From positions 124,001-188,000 of the forward strand of contig NZ_QDKO01000020.1 in assembly GCF_003094615.1 (NCBI RefSeq): a DNA stretch of 64,000 bases, in the 5' to 3' direction. Numbering within the stretch: position 1 is the first letter of the stretch; each line of letters begins with the position of its first letter. This document shows positions 15,878-25,795 of this stretch, piece after piece. The DNA is from Caulobacter radicis (GTDB lineage Bacteria > Pseudomonadota > Alphaproteobacteria > Caulobacterales > Caulobacteraceae). The position numbers and the translations under genes were made by a program. The notes under the pieces are model-generated. The model did not search any database, was not told the origin of the DNA, and saw nothing but the letters and a program-made list of their open reading frames with translations.

Positions 15878-17293
15878 TCAGCGGATGGAAGGCGCGCGGC
15901 CGCTGGAGCCGCCCTTGGCGGGCGCCGGCGGAGCGTGAGGCGGCGCGTTGGCGGCCTGGCGGACCGGCGGCCTTTCAAGGGCCTGATAGACCCACTTGCG
16001 GGTCTCGGCGTCGAGGCCCGGGCCCACCCCGCCCAGGCGCTGGATCATGCCAACGAAGAACAGGTCGTTGGCCGGATCGATCCAGAACCAGGTGCCGGCG
16101 CTGCCGCCCCAGCTGATCGTGCCGGGACCGACCGGCGCGCCCGAGGCGGCCGGATCGACGGCCACCGCCACGTCGATGCCGTAGCCCATGCCCAGCGCGA
16201 AGGGGAAGGCCTTCTGCTGGCCGGGCTTGAGCACGCCCGACGTGCCGTCGGTGGTGACCTGGAAGCTGGGCGGCAGATGATTGAGCCGCATCATCGCCAC
16301 CGTCTCGGGCTCGAGGATGCGCACGCCGTCCAGGTCGCCGCCGTTGAGGATCATCTGGGCGAAGCGGGCGAAGTCGCCGGCCGTCGACAGCAGGCCGCCG
16401 CCGCCGGACGGCGCCGGGGGCGGCTTGGTGACGTCGCGCCAGCCGCCCTCTACCGCCGGCACGAGCTTTCCGGTCACCGGATCGGCGTCGTAGATCGCCG
16501 CCAGGCGCGCGGCCTTGTCGGCCGGAACCCAGAAGGCGGTGTCCTTCATCTTCAGCGGCTTGAAGATGCGCTGCTGCATGAACACCGGCAAGGCCTGGCC
16601 CGACAGGCGCTCGATGATCAGGCCCTGGATGTCGGCCGCGACGCTGTAGCGCCACAGCTTGCCAGGTTCGGCGTACATCGGCAGGCCGGCGATCTTCTGC
16701 ACCATCGAGAACAGCGAGTCCGACTGCAGCACGCCGGCGCGGTAGTAGGCCTGGTCGGCCTGACTGCCCGGGTCGTCGGCGATGCCGTAGGCGAAGCCAG
16801 CCGTGTGGGTCATCAGCTCGCGCATGGTCGGCGGGCGGCTGATCGGCGACAGGATCGGACGGCCCGAGGCGTCGACGCCGCTCGCGACACGCAGCCCCTC
16901 GAACTCGGGGATGAACTTGGTGATCGGGTCGTCGAGCTTCCAGCGTCCCTCGTCATAGAGGATCAGCATGGCCACGCCCGTGACCGGCTTGGTCTCCGAG
17001 CGGATGCGGAAGATCGCGTCGGCCGGCATGGCCTCGGGCTGGTCCAGAGCGCGCTTGCCGTAGGACGTCTGGCTGACGACCTTGCCGTGGCGGGCCAGCA
17101 AGGTGACGCCGCCGGCGATCTGCCCCTGGTCGACCAGGCGCTGCATGGTCTCGTCGACGCGCTTGAGCTTCTCGGACGAAAAGCCCACCGCCTCGGGCTT
17201 GGCGCGCGGCAGGGCGCTCGCCACGCCCGGATGGGCGGCGGTCAGGCCCAGGAACCCGGCCAGGGCCCCGACGGACTTGCGCCACAAGCTCAT
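15878..17293 (-). CDS. Beta-lactamase-family serine hydrolase (class C/EstB-like)
   Basis: A 471-residue exported hydrolase: signal peptide to about residue 28 (GVASA), then the beta-lactamase/D-Ala-D-Ala carboxypeptidase fold. The S-x-x-K catalytic motif is SETK at residues 99-102; Tyr216 in RYSVAAD is the second motif; WGGSAGTWFWID corresponds to the KTG-like third element. Such proteins are mostly esterases or carboxypeptidases rather than antibiotic resistance enzymes. The C-terminus is a Pro/Ala-rich low-complexity tail. It lies downstream of parC on the same strand, 69 bases away; a shared transcript is possible but no functional link is implied. Confidence 0.85.
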   Translation of the reverse strand: MSLWRKSVGALAGFLGLTAAHPGVASALPRAKPEAVGFSSEKLKRVDETMQRLVDQGQIAGGVTLLARHGKVVSQTSYGKRALDQPEAMPADAIFRIRSETKPVTGVAMLILYDEGRWKLDDPITKFIPEFEGLRVASGVDASGRPILSPISRPPTMRELMTHTAGFAYGIADDPGSQADQAYYRAGVLQSDSLFSMVQKIAGLPMYAEPGKLWRYSVAADIQGLIIERLSGQALPVFMQQRIFKPLKMKDTAFWVPADKAARLAAIYDADPVTGKLVPAVEGGWRDVTKPPPAPSGGGGLLSTAGDFARFAQMILNGGDLDGVRILEPETVAMMRLNHLPPSFQVTTDGTSGVLKPGQQKAFPFALGMGYGIDVAVAVDPAASGAPVGPGTISWGGSAGTWFWIDPANDLFFVGMIQRLGGVGPGLDAETRKWVYQALERPPVRQAANAPPHAPPAPAKGGSSGRAPSIR

Positions 17294-17362
17294 AAGTCGA
17301 CTTTTCTCTCAGAGGGTTGGCGAGAGCATGGCGCCGAAGACGCCGGCTCTCGCCATATCACA

Positions 17363-19642
17363 TCACTTGGGACGGAAACGCTTCTGGGTCGGGAAGCCCT
17401 TGGGCGCCAGCTTGCCGGCGCCGGCCCGGCGGCCGACGAAGGTCTGCCAGTCGGTCCATTCGCGACGGCGCAGGGCCGTGTCGATCCAGTAGCCGCCGGT
17501 CTCGGCGTTGAACGACAGGCCGTCGCGCAGTCCGCCCTCGCGGTAGGCCTGCAACTTGACGCCCTTGCCGCGCGGCATTTCCGGCAGCTCTTCCAGCGGG
17601 AAGATCAGGATCTTGCCGTTGTCGCCCACCACCGCCAGCTGGTCGCCGACGGCTTCCAGGCAGAAGGCCGCACCGGCGGAGTCGACGGTCAGCACCTGCT
17701 TGCCCGCCTTGCGGTTGGCCAGCGCCTCCTCTTCCGGCAGCAGGAAGCCGTAGCCCTGCTTGGAGGCCAGGATGCGCTTGCGGCCGGCCTTGAACGGGAA
17801 GACGTCGATGATCTTCACCTTGTCGTCGAGCTCGATCATCATCCGCACCGGCTCGCCATGCCCCCGCGCCGACGGCAGGTTGGCGCAGCCCAGCGTGAAG
17901 AAGCGGCCGTCCGAGGTGAACAGCAGCAGCTTGTCGGTGGTCTCGGCCGGGACCAGGAAGCCCAGCTTGTCGCCTTCCTTGAACTTCAGCTCCGACGGGT
18001 CGTCGATCTTGCCCTTGGCGGCGCGGATCCAACCGCGCTCCGACAGGATGATCGTGATCGGCTCGCGAACGATCATCGCCTCGATGGCGGCGTCGGCGTC
18101 GACCACCGGCGCCACGTCGAACACCGAGCGGCCGGTCACGCCCGTGGGGCGCGGCTTGTCCAGCGGGTGCTTGATCTTGATGAGGCTGGCGCGCACCTGG
18201 CGCAGACCCGTGCCGACCAGATCCCACTGCTTCTTGTCGCTGGCCAGCATGGCCAGGATGCCGTCACGCTCTTCCACCAGTTCGGCGTGCTCGCGGCGGA
18301 TCTCCATCTCCTCCAGCTTGGCCAGTTGGCGCAGGCGAGTGTTGAGGATGGCGTCGGCCTGGATGTCCGAGAGCCCGAAGGCCTCGATCAGCTTTTCCTT
18401 CGGCTTGTCCTCGTAGCGGACGATGCGGATCACCTCGTCGAGATTGAGGTAGGCGATCAGCAGGCCGTCGAGGATGTGCAGGCGGGCTTCGATCTTGGCC
18501 AGGCGGTGGCGAGCCCGGCGGGTCAGCACCTCGCGGCGGTGGGCCAGGAAGGCCATCAGGGCCGACTTGATGCCCATGACGCCCGGCGTGCCGCGCGCGT
18601 CCAGCACGTTGATGTTGACCGAGAAGCGGCTTTCCAGCGCCGAGAGCTTGAACAGGCTCTCCATCAGCACTTCGGGCTCGACGTTCTTGGACTTCGGCTC
18701 GAGGACGAGACGGATGTCCTCGGCGCTCTCGTCGCGGACGTCGCCCAAGAGGGCTGCCTTCTTGCTCTCGATCAGGTCGGCCAGTTGCTCGACCAGATCC
18801 GACTTCTTCACCTGATACGGGATCTCGGTGACGACGATCTGGTAGGTGCCGCGGCCGGTCTCCTCGCGTTCCCACTTGGCGCGTGTGCGGACGCCGCCGC
18901 GACCGGTCTCGTAGGTTTCGAGCAGGGACGCGGCCGGCTCGACGATGACGCCGCCGGTCGGGAAGTCCGGTCCCGGCACGCGCTCGAGGATCTCGGCGGT
19001 CGTGGCTTCGGGGTTCGAAAGCAACAGCAGGCAGGCGTCGATCAGCTCGGCCGGATTGTGCGGCGGGATCGAGGTGGCCATGCCGACGGCGATGCCGGCC
19101 GAGCCGTTGGCCAAGAGGTTGGGGAAGCCCGACGGCAGGACCACCGGCTCCTCGTCCTGGCCGTCATAGGTCGGGCGGAAGTCGACCGCGTCCTCGTCGA
19201 TGCCGTCGAGCAGAAGCGTCGCCGCCTCCGTCATCTTGCATTCGGTGTAACGCATGGCCGCCGCGTTATCGCCGTCGATGTTGCCGAAGTTGCCCTGCCC
19301 CTCGACCAACGGAATGCGCTGGGAGAAGTCCTGGGCCAAGCGCACCAGGGCGTCGTAGATCGACTGGTCGCCGTGCGGGTGGAAGTTACCCATCACCTCG
19401 CCGACCACCTTGGCGCACTTGCGCGCGGCGGACTCGGGGTTCAGGCGCATGTTGCTCATGGCGTAGAGCACGCGACGGTGCACCGGCTTCATGCCGTCGC
19501 GGACGTCGGGCAGCGCCCGCGAGCCGATGGTCGACAGCGCATAGGCCAGATAGCGCTTGGACAGCGCCTCGGTCAGCGGCTCTTCGAGGATGCGGTCGCC
19601 GTCGCCGGGACCGCCGGGGGGAGGAAGGACGGGCTTGTTCAT
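17363..19642 (-). CDS. parC: DNA topoisomerase IV subunit A
   Basis: A 759-residue GyrA/ParC-type subunit. The N-terminal breakage-reunion domain has [20 protein letters not shown], the quinolone-pocket [18 protein letters not shown], and the catalytic tyrosine in NAAAMRYTE (Tyr132). The C-terminal domain carries degenerate beta-pinwheel blades. The length and lack of a GyrA box favour ParC over GyrA. With ParE it decatenates daughter chromosomes before division. Start ATG 19642, [10 protein letters not shown]. It follows the small gene at 19719-19931 with a 76-base gap. Confidence 0.93.
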   Translation of the reverse strand: MNKPVLPPPGGPGDGDRILEEPLTEALSKRYLAYALSTIGSRALPDVRDGMKPVHRRVLYAMSNMRLNPESAARKCAKVVGEVMGNFHPHGDQSIYDALVRLAQDFSQRIPLVEGQGNFGNIDGDNAAAMRYTECKMTEAATLLLDGIDEDAVDFRPTYDGQDEEPVVLPSGFPNLLANGSAGIAVGMATSIPPHNPAELIDACLLLLSNPEATTAEILERVPGPDFPTGGVIVEPAASLLETYETGRGGVRTRAKWEREETGRGTYQIVVTEIPYQVKKSDLVEQLADLIESKKAALLGDVRDESAEDIRLVLEPKSKNVEPEVLMESLFKLSALESRFSVNINVLDARGTPGVMGIKSALMAFLAHRREVLTRRARHRLAKIEARLHILDGLLIAYLNLDEVIRIVRYEDKPKEKLIEAFGLSDIQADAILNTRLRQLAKLEEMEIRREHAELVEERDGILAMLASDKKQWDLVGTGLRQVRASLIKIKHPLDKPRPTGVTGRSVFDVAPVVDADAAIEAMIVREPITIILSERGWIRAAKGKIDDPSELKFKEGDKLGFLVPAETTDKLLLFTSDGRFFTLGCANLPSARGHGEPVRMMIELDDKVKIIDVFPFKAGRKRILASKQGYGFLLPEEEALANRKAGKQVLTVDSAGAAFCLEAVGDQLAVVGDNGKILIFPLEELPEMPRGKGVKLQAYREGGLRDGLSFNAETGGYWIDTALRRREWTDWQTFVGRRAGAGKLAPKGFPTQKRFRPK

Positions 19643-19718
19643 CAGTCAGATTCGTTTCGGCCCGTCAGCCTAGCAGATATGCGGCGCTCGATTCGAGGCG
19701 CGACGGGGTTTTTGCGGC

Positions 19719-19931
19719 TTATCCCGCCGCGGGCGCCCCCAGAAAGGCCCCTGCCCGCTCGACGAGGGCGATCACGGCCTCGTCCCGCCACACCTCGATC
19801 GTCTCGGCGCTGGCGTGGTCACGCAGCAGCGACAAGGCGTGGCGCCGGTAGGCGTCCTCGGCCAGGTCCTGGATATCGACCGCCGTGGCGACCTGGTTTC
19901 CGGCCAAACAGACAAAGGTATAGGTTTTCAT
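19719..19931 (-). CDS. Small conserved hypothetical protein
   Basis: A 70-residue protein starting MKTYTFVCLAGNQVATAVDI, with the segment LAEDAYRRHALSLLRDHASAETIEVWRDEAVIALVER. The pattern (short beta strands, then two helices, with VWRDEA near the end) resembles the small DUF6894-type proteins common in alphaproteobacteria, but this is only a resemblance. ATG 19931 follows AGGA at good spacing and is preferred over GTG 19943. No membrane segment. Upstream 19932-20018 holds the gap to the histidine-kinase stop. Confidence 0.65.
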   Translation of the reverse strand: MKTYTFVCLAGNQVATAVDIQDLAEDAYRRHALSLLRDHASAETIEVWRDEAVIALVERAGAFLGAPAAG

Positions 19932-20018
19932 CACGGTCCTCACCGTGACTTTACCACGCCAAGCGCGGCCGTTGGTCGCCTGCCCGACCGATCACGGCAT
20001 TGGGAACACTGGCGCTTC

Positions 20019-21440
20019 TCAGGCCTCGGCGCTGCGGGCCGGCAGGGCCAGGGTCACGCGCAGGCCGCCGATCGGGGCGCGACCCAGGGTCAGGGCGCCG
20101 TCGTGCAGTTCGGCCAGTTCCAGAGCGATCGGCAGGCCGAAACCATGACCGGCCCCGCGCTCGTCCAGGCGGCTGCCCGGCACCAGGGCGGCGGCGGCGG
20201 CCTCGTCGGTCAGGCCCGGCCCGTCGTCGTCGATGTCGAGCACCACGCGGGCGCCCTCGCGACGGCCGGTGACCCGCACCGTGCGCTCGGCGAACTTCCA
20301 GGCGTTGTCGAGCAGGTTGCCGGTCATCTCGTCGAAGTCCTGCGGGTCGCAGGCGACATAGAGGTCGTCGGCCACGTCCAGCTCGGCCCGTACGCCGGCG
20401 GCGGCGTGGATCCGCGACAGCGCCGCCACCAGGTCGTCGAGACGCGACCGCACCGGCAGGGCCGGCCGTCCCGGCGCGCCCGGCGAGGCGGCGCGGGCCC
20501 GGCCCAGGTGATGGCCGATCGCCCCGTCGATCTGGGCGATCAGGCTGGCCAGGCTGCCGTCGGGATCGCGCCCTGGCTCGGCCAGGCGCACGGCCAGGGT
20601 GGCCAGAGGGGTCTTCAGGCCATGGGCCAGGTTGGAGACGTGGCTGCGGGCCTTCGCAAGGGCCTGCTCGTTGTGGTCCAGCAGGGCGTTGAGCTCGGCG
20701 ACGACCGGCTCCAGCTCGCGCGGCTGCTTGTCGTCGATCCGGCGCTGCTCGCCCGCGCGCACGGCCGCCAGCGAGGCGCCGAGCTTGCGCAGCGGCCTCA
20801 GACCCAGTTCCAGCTGGCCGATCATCGCCGCCAGCAAGCCCACGCCCAATACGCCCAGCGACAGCAGCAGCGGCCTCAGGCCCTCGTCGCGCATGCGGTC
20901 GCGGATGTAGCGCGGCGCGCCGGCGGTGACCGTCACCGGCCCGCGGCTGGTGCTGATGGTCAGGGTGCGGAAATAGAAGCTCTCGTTCCAGCCGCTGCGC
21001 GAACGCCAGCGACGCGACTCCTTCAGCGGCGCGGTCGGCGGCTTGTCGGGCCGCATCTCGCGCTGGGGCATGCGATCCCGGTCGCGGTCACGCTCCGGAC
21101 GCGGCCAGGGCGGCGGCCCCTCGCCCTGCCTGGGCTCGACCGAGGCCACGGTCTGCGAACGCAGCACGCCCGCCGGGCCCCTGACCACCCAGGCCCAGCC
21201 CGCGCCGCGGCGGATGAACGGGCCGACCGACTGGATGCGGTCCTGATCGAGCGTGCCATCGGACTTCACCGCCCGCGCCAGCACCGAGATCTGCGATTCC
21301 AGGCTGGCGTCGACGTTGCGACGCACGAACTGGTCCAGCGTCGGGCGGATGGTCAGGGCAGCCAGCACCACCGCCACGATGGTGAACAGCACGCCGCTGA
21401 TCAGCAGCCGGGCCCGGATGGAGTTCAGCACGCCCCTCAC
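20019..21440 (-). CDS. PhoQ-like sensor histidine kinase
   Basis: A 473-residue sensor kinase: two membrane helices (LLISGVLFTIVAVVLAALTI near the N-terminus and LLLSLGVLGVGLLAAMIGQL in the middle) enclose a periplasmic region with a very basic/acidic stretch (RPERDRDRDRMPQREMRPDK). A HAMP-like linker follows, then HisKA with NLAHGLKTPLATLAVRL (phosphoacceptor His) and a HATPase with DNAWKF, DIDDDGPGL and GHGFGLPIALELAELH. The arrangement matches the PhoQ/FeuQ kinases. GTG 21440 overlaps the response-regulator stop as GTGA; GTG 21431 is possible. It pairs with the regulator upstream. Confidence 0.88.
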   Translation of the reverse strand: MRGVLNSIRARLLISGVLFTIVAVVLAALTIRPTLDQFVRRNVDASLESQISVLARAVKSDGTLDQDRIQSVGPFIRRGAGWAWVVRGPAGVLRSQTVASVEPRQGEGPPPWPRPERDRDRDRMPQREMRPDKPPTAPLKESRRWRSRSGWNESFYFRTLTISTSRGPVTVTAGAPRYIRDRMRDEGLRPLLLSLGVLGVGLLAAMIGQLELGLRPLRKLGASLAAVRAGEQRRIDDKQPRELEPVVAELNALLDHNEQALAKARSHVSNLAHGLKTPLATLAVRLAEPGRDPDGSLASLIAQIDGAIGHHLGRARAASPGAPGRPALPVRSRLDDLVAALSRIHAAAGVRAELDVADDLYVACDPQDFDEMTGNLLDNAWKFAERTVRVTGRREGARVVLDIDDDGPGLTDEAAAAALVPGSRLDERGAGHGFGLPIALELAELHDGALTLGRAPIGGLRVTLALPARSAEA

Positions 21441-22102
21441 GCCGCCCCCGCCGTCAGGCGATAGCCGCGGCCGCGCACGGTCTCGATCATCTCGTGGCCG
21501 ATCTTGCGCCGCAGCCGGCCGACGATGACCTCCAGCGAGTTGGAATCCCCGCCCGCGTCGCCCTCGTAGGCCTGCTCCAGGATGTCCATCCGCTCGACCA
21601 CCACCTCCTTGCGCAGGATCAGGCACGACAGCACCCGCCACTCGAAGCTGGTCAGCTTCAGCGGCATGCCGTCGAACTCGAACCCGCCCATCTGGGCGTC
21701 GAAGGTCAGGCGGCCGCAGACGATGCGCGGGCCGTGATGGCCGGCCGAACGCCGCACCAGCGCCCGCAGGCGCATCACCAGCTCCTCCACCCGGAACGGC
21801 TTGGTCAGATAGTCGTCGGCGCCGGCCTTGAAGCCCTCGACCTTCTCGGTCCAGCCGTAGCGGGCGGTGAGGATCAGCACCGGCAGCGGCCGGTTCTGGG
21901 CCCGCCAGCCACGCAGCACCGACAGGCCGTCCTGCTTGGGCAGGCCCAGGTCCAGCACGGCGGCGGCGTAGGTTTCGGTGGCGCCCAGGTGCGCGCCGGT
22001 CTCGCCGTCGGCGGCGATATCCACCGCGAACTGCTCTTCGCGCAGGGCCTGGGCGATGCTTTCGGCCAGCGGCGCGTCGTCTTCGACCAACAGGATGCGC
22101 AT
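21437..22102 (-). CDS. OmpR/PhoP-family response regulator
   Basis: A 221-residue response regulator. The receiver domain has acidic residues VEDD near the start, phospho-acceptor Asp51 in VLDLGLP, Thr in ILTAR and Lys in LTKPF. The C-terminal OmpR-type winged helix includes LTSFEWRVLSCLILRKEVVVER and IVGRLRRKIGHEMIETVRGRGYRL. It is the first gene of an operon with the kinase (GTGA overlap). A TonB-type outer-membrane protein gene is divergent, with a CCTGAAC-N6-GTTCAGG dyad between them; autoregulation and control of that gene are plausible inferences. Confidence 0.92.
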   Translation of the reverse strand: MRILLVEDDAPLAESIAQALREEQFAVDIAADGETGAHLGATETYAAAVLDLGLPKQDGLSVLRGWRAQNRPLPVLILTARYGWTEKVEGFKAGADDYLTKPFRVEELVMRLRALVRRSAGHHGPRIVCGRLTFDAQMGGFEFDGMPLKLTSFEWRVLSCLILRKEVVVERMDILEQAYEGDAGGDSNSLEVIVGRLRRKIGHEMIETVRGRGYRLTAGAA

Positions 22103-22134
22103 GCCTCATCCATAGCCGACGAACCCAAACCGAA

Positions 22135-22154
22135 CCTGAACCAGTTCGTTCAGG
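22135..22154. promoter_or_regulatory. CCTGAAC-N6-GTTCAGG dyad, candidate operator
   Basis: The perfect inverted repeat CCTGAAC (22135-22141) / GTTCAGG (22148-22154) with a six-base spacer lies in the 120-bp region between the divergent response-regulator and TonB-type receptor genes. Its place suggests a binding site shared by both promoters, most simply for the OmpR-type regulator. OmpR-type sites are more often direct repeats, so another regulator is possible. Confidence 0.45.
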
Positions 22155-22222
22155 CTACGTCGAGGTTGCGTGCGTTACAGAGGCTGCAATCGAGGGATTC
22201 GGTTCGAGATTTGGGGATTGGA

Positions 22223-25045
22223 ATGACGAGGAAGATGGCCCTCCTGGCGGGTCTGCTGGGCTGCATCACGCCGACGATGCTGTACGCCCAGGAAACGGCC
22301 GCGCCGACCCAGCCCCCGCGCCAGCCCGCCCAGCAGGCCGCGTCGGACGCCGACCTGGACGTCGAGGTCGAGGGCATCGTCGTCACCGGCCAGCGCCAGT
22401 ACGGCGCGGTGCTGGGCGACATCCAGCCGGAGACCACCTTCAACGCCGCCGACGTGCGCTCGCTGGGCGTCAGCTCGGTGACCGAACTCCTGTCGGAACT
22501 GTCGGCCCAGACCGCCAGCGCCGGCGGCGGCGCGCCCGTCACGCTGCTGAACGGCCGGCGCATCTCGGGCATGGGCGAAATCCGCGACATCCCCACCGAA
22601 GCCATCCAGCGCGTCGAGATCCTGCCCGAGGAAGTGGCCCTGAAGTACGGCTATTCGGCCGACCAGAAGGTGGTGAACATCGTGCTGCGCCAGCGCTTCC
22701 GCGCCCGCACCGGCGAGATCAGCGTCGCCTCGCCCACCGACGGCGGCCAGACCACCGAGCAATTCGACTCCAGCACCCTGCGCCTCAACCGCCAGGGCCG
22801 CCTGAACACCGCCTTCAAGTACGCCCACAGCGACAAGCTGCTCGAAAGCGACCGCGACATCATCTCGCGCGGGGCCAGCGACAACTATGTCGGCGACCTT
22901 ACGCCCTACCGCACGCTGCGGCCGCGCACCGACAGCCTGTCGTACAACGGCGTCTACAACCGCATTCTCGAGAACGGGATCTCGGCCACGGTCAACGGCA
23001 GCCTGTCCTACGACCAGAGCCAGTCGCTGTCGGGCCTGGCGCGGGCCGAATTTGACGTGCCGGCCGCCAGCCCGTTCTCGCTGTCGGGCGGCGACGAGAG
23101 CGTCTATCGCTATCTGACCGACCTGGGCGCCATGGAGCAGTGGAGCCGGTCCTGGAACGCCCATGGCGGCTTCACCCTCGACGGCTCGATGAAGTCGTGG
23201 CGCTGGAACCTGACCGGCAACTACGATCACGACGAAAGCCGCACCAGCACCGATCGCGCCCCCCGCATCGACGAACTGCAGGACAGGCTCGACGATCTGG
23301 ACCCGACCTTCGATCCGCGCGCGGGCCTGCCCACCGGCAGCTTCCTCAAGGACCGCGCCAGCTCGACCAGCGATACGCTCAACACCCAGCTGGTGATGAA
23401 CGGCGCGCTGACGCGCCTGCCTGCGGGCGACATTTCCACCAGCATCAAGCTGGGGGCCGAAGGCGCCTGGGTCGACTCCTGGTCGCGCCGCAACGGCGCC
23501 CAGGGCGTCACGGAAAGCAGCGCGGACCTGTCGCGCGGCACGGCCAGCGGCCAAGTCAGCTTCGACGTGCCGATCACCAGCCGGAAGAACAACTTCATGG
23601 CCAAGGTCGGCGACCTGTCGGCCAATCTCAACCTGTCGGCCAACCAGCTTTCGGACTTCGGGACGCTGACCTCGGTGGGCTACGGGCTCAACTGGTCGCC
23701 GCTCAAGCCGATCAGCTTCATCGTCTCGGTGAACAACCAGGAGACCGCGCCCAGCATGTCGCAGCTGGGCGGGGCCCAGGTCACGACCCTGGACGTGACC
23801 ACCTTCGACTATGTCCGCGGCGAAAGCGTGCTGATCTCGCGCATCACCGGCGGCAATCCGGACCTGAAGGCCGAGGAAAAGAACGTCGTCAGACTGGGCT
23901 TCACCCTCAAGCCGCCGGTCGTCGAAGGGCTGTCGATCAACGCCAGCTACATGCGCACCCGCACCGACAATCCGATCTCGTCCTTCCCCAGCGCCACGGC
24001 CGCCACGGAGGACGCCTTCCCCGACCGCTTCGTGCGTGACGAGGACGGCCGCCTGGTCCGCATCGATGCCCGCCCGGTGAACTTCGCCAAGCGCGAAAGC
24101 GACCAGATCCGCTGGGGCCTCAACTACAGCCGCCAGATCGGCAAGACGCCGCCCCGCCCCACCCCGACGCCCGAGGAGATGCAGCGCTGGCGCGAACGCC
24201 AGGGCCAGGGTGGCGAAGGACGCGGCGAAGGCCGTCGCGGCCAGGACGGCCAGGCCACGAGCGGTCAACAGGCTCAGACCCAGGCGACGCAAGGCCAGGC
24301 CCAGGCCCAGGCGACCGAAGGCGCCCAGCCTCCGGGCATGGAGCTGCTGCAAGGCGCCATGCGCCAGGGCGGCGACCGCGGCGGCGAACAGCGCGCCGGC
24401 GGCGACAACGCCCAGCCGTCCTCCGACGCCCCGCGTCCGGGCGGCGACCAGGGCGGTCCCGGCGGCGGCTTTGGCGGTCCCGGCGGTCCGGGCGGCGGCT
24501 TCGGCGGTCGTGGTCCCGGCGGCGGCTTCGGCGGCCCGCCCCCCGGCTTCGGCGCGGCGCGCCTGCAGCTCGCGCTGTTCCACACCGTGCGCCTGCGCGA
24601 CCGGATCTACATCACCGACGGCGGAACCCCGCTGGACCTGCTTGACGGCGACGCCCTGGGCAACAGCGGCGGCTCGCCCCGCAACGAGCTCGAGGCCCAG
24701 CTGGGCTTCACCAAGCAGGGGATGGGGGCGCGCCTGACCGCCAACTGGAAGGAAGGCACCGAGGTCACCGGCGGAACCACCGGCAGCTCGACGGGCACGC
24801 TGAAATTCTCCGACCTGACGACGGTGAACCTGCGCCTGTTCGCCAACCTGGGCGCCCGTCGCGAGCTGGTGGCCAAGTACCCGGTGCTGCGCGGCGCGCG
24901 GGTGACCTTCGGCGTCACCAACCTGTTCGACGAGAAGCAGCAGGTGCGCAACGCCGCCGGCGGCACGCCGATCACCTACCAGGAAGACTACCTGGACCCG
25001 CTCGGCCGCAGCGTGCGCCTGAGCGTGCGCAAGGTGTTCTTCTAG
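22223..25045 (+). CDS. TonB-dependent receptor-like outer-membrane protein with Gly/Gln-rich insert
   Basis: A 940-residue outer-membrane protein. Signal peptide to about residue 24 (TPTMLYAQ), a TonB-box-like EGIVVTGQRQ, a plug (LNGRRISGMGEIRDIP ... RVEILPEEVALKYGYSADQKVVNIVL) and a beta-barrel ending RLSVRKVFF. No STN domain. Residues about 645-780 are a disordered insert: a Q/G/R/A-rich part followed by runs of GGPGGGFGG type, after which barrel strands resume (LALFHTVRLRDRIYITDGG). ATG 22223 follows TTGGGGATTG. It is divergent from a PhoP/PhoQ-like pair. Related proteins in caulobacters and sphingomonads carry similar inserts; the substrate is unknown. Confidence 0.85.
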   Translation: MTRKMALLAGLLGCITPTMLYAQETAAPTQPPRQPAQQAASDADLDVEVEGIVVTGQRQYGAVLGDIQPETTFNAADVRSLGVSSVTELLSELSAQTASAGGGAPVTLLNGRRISGMGEIRDIPTEAIQRVEILPEEVALKYGYSADQKVVNIVLRQRFRARTGEISVASPTDGGQTTEQFDSSTLRLNRQGRLNTAFKYAHSDKLLESDRDIISRGASDNYVGDLTPYRTLRPRTDSLSYNGVYNRILENGISATVNGSLSYDQSQSLSGLARAEFDVPAASPFSLSGGDESVYRYLTDLGAMEQWSRSWNAHGGFTLDGSMKSWRWNLTGNYDHDESRTSTDRAPRIDELQDRLDDLDPTFDPRAGLPTGSFLKDRASSTSDTLNTQLVMNGALTRLPAGDISTSIKLGAEGAWVDSWSRRNGAQGVTESSADLSRGTASGQVSFDVPITSRKNNFMAKVGDLSANLNLSANQLSDFGTLTSVGYGLNWSPLKPISFIVSVNNQETAPSMSQLGGAQVTTLDVTTFDYVRGESVLISRITGGNPDLKAEEKNVVRLGFTLKPPVVEGLSINASYMRTRTDNPISSFPSATAATEDAFPDRFVRDEDGRLVRIDARPVNFAKRESDQIRWGLNYSRQIGKTPPRPTPTPEEMQRWRERQGQGGEGRGEGRRGQDGQATSGQQAQTQATQGQAQAQATEGAQPPGMELLQGAMRQGGDRGGEQRAGGDNAQPSSDAPRPGGDQGGPGGGFGGPGGPGGGFGGRGPGGGFGGPPPGFGAARLQLALFHTVRLRDRIYITDGGTPLDLLDGDALGNSGGSPRNELEAQLGFTKQGMGARLTANWKEGTEVTGGTTGSSTGTLKFSDLTTVNLRLFANLGARRELVAKYPVLRGARVTFGVTNLFDEKQQVRNAAGGTPITYQEDYLDPLGRSVRLSVRKVFF

Positions 25046-25053
25046 GACTGGCC

Positions 25054-25076
25054 GGGGCGGCCTCTAGAGCCGCCCC
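25054..25076. terminator. Stem-loop between convergent receptor and recO
   Basis: GGGGCGGC (25054-25061) and GCCGCCCC (25069-25076) flank the loop CTCTAGA, which contains the recO stop codon. It probably stops transcription from both sides, though neither strand shows a clear T run. Confidence 0.4.
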
Positions 25077-25795
25077 GCCTCGCCCAGCCGGTCCAGCAGC
25101 CACATGCGGGCCGGCGGCAGCGGGCGGTTCAGCGGGCCGAACACGAACTGCTCGAGGAAGTGGCCGGTGATGTCGAGGCCGGCCTTCACGTCGCCCTCGG
25201 AAAGCCCCCCCTGCGACGACAGCAGGAACGGCGGCAACGGCAAGAGCTTGTCCTGATAGGGCGCGCCGGCCTTGCGGCTGACCGCCCGCCCCGTGCGCGG
25301 GCTGACATAGACCAGATCGTCGACATCGCCGGTGGCCGCGCACTTGGACAGATCCAGGCCGAACCCCAGGTCCTGCAGCAGCCCCGCCTCGTAGCGCACA
25401 TAGACGGCCGGCCAGATGTCGGGGATCTCCAGCACCCGGATCAGGGTTTCCAGCGCCAGGAACGCGCCGGGATGCGGCTCGCGCTCGGGCAGGGCCCCGG
25501 CGGCGACGGCGGCGGCCGACTGCAGGCCGGCCAGGGCCAGGCGATCGTCGAACAGCGACGACGGCCCCTCCCCCATCGGCTCCAGCTGGGCCGAGCCCAT
25601 CTGGTCGGCGACCCGGGCGCGATAACGGGCGATGACCCGCGCGCCCGCCTGCAGGAACGGCTTCATCCGCCGCGAGGCCGCGCCGGCCACGTGGGCGACG
25701 AACTTGCCGCGGTCCTGGGTCAGCAGCTCGACGATGGCGCCGGTCTCGCCGTGCGCCCGCGCCGACAGCACGAAGGCGTCGTCCTCCCACTCCAT
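25064..25795 (-). CDS. recO: DNA repair protein RecO
   Basis: A 243-residue RecO. The N-terminal OB-fold has MEWEDDAFVLSARAHGETGAIVELLTQDRGKFVAHVAGAASRRMK split by short turns; the C-terminal helical domain includes LEIPDIWPAVYVRYEAGLLQDLGFGLDLS and CAATG in place of a complete zinc site. RecO loads RecA with RecF/RecR in recombinational repair. The start is taken at ATG 25795 (MEWEDD); ATG 25798 directly before it is equivalent. In many relatives recO follows era; here nat and a membrane-protein gene separate them. Confidence 0.9.
   Translation of the reverse strand: MEWEDDAFVLSARAHGETGAIVELLTQDRGKFVAHVAGAASRRMKPFLQAGARVIARYRARVADQMGSAQLEPMGEGPSSLFDDRLALAGLQSAAAVAAGALPEREPHPGAFLALETLIRVLEIPDIWPAVYVRYEAGLLQDLGFGLDLSKCAATGDVDDLVYVSPRTGRAVSRKAGAPYQDKLLPLPPFLLSSQGGLSEGDVKAGLDITGHFLEQFVFGPLNRPLPPARMWLLDRLGEAGRL

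Noticed and set aside
15935..19948. 1337-codon plus-strand frame opposite the serine hydrolase and parC
   Set aside because: It is antisense to two well-supported genes and full of Arg/Gly/Gln low-complexity sequence.
22142..22154. Second LexA box (GTTCGTTC) before the TonB-type protein
   Set aside because: The two GTTC units are adjacent, without the seven-base spacer needed for LexA.
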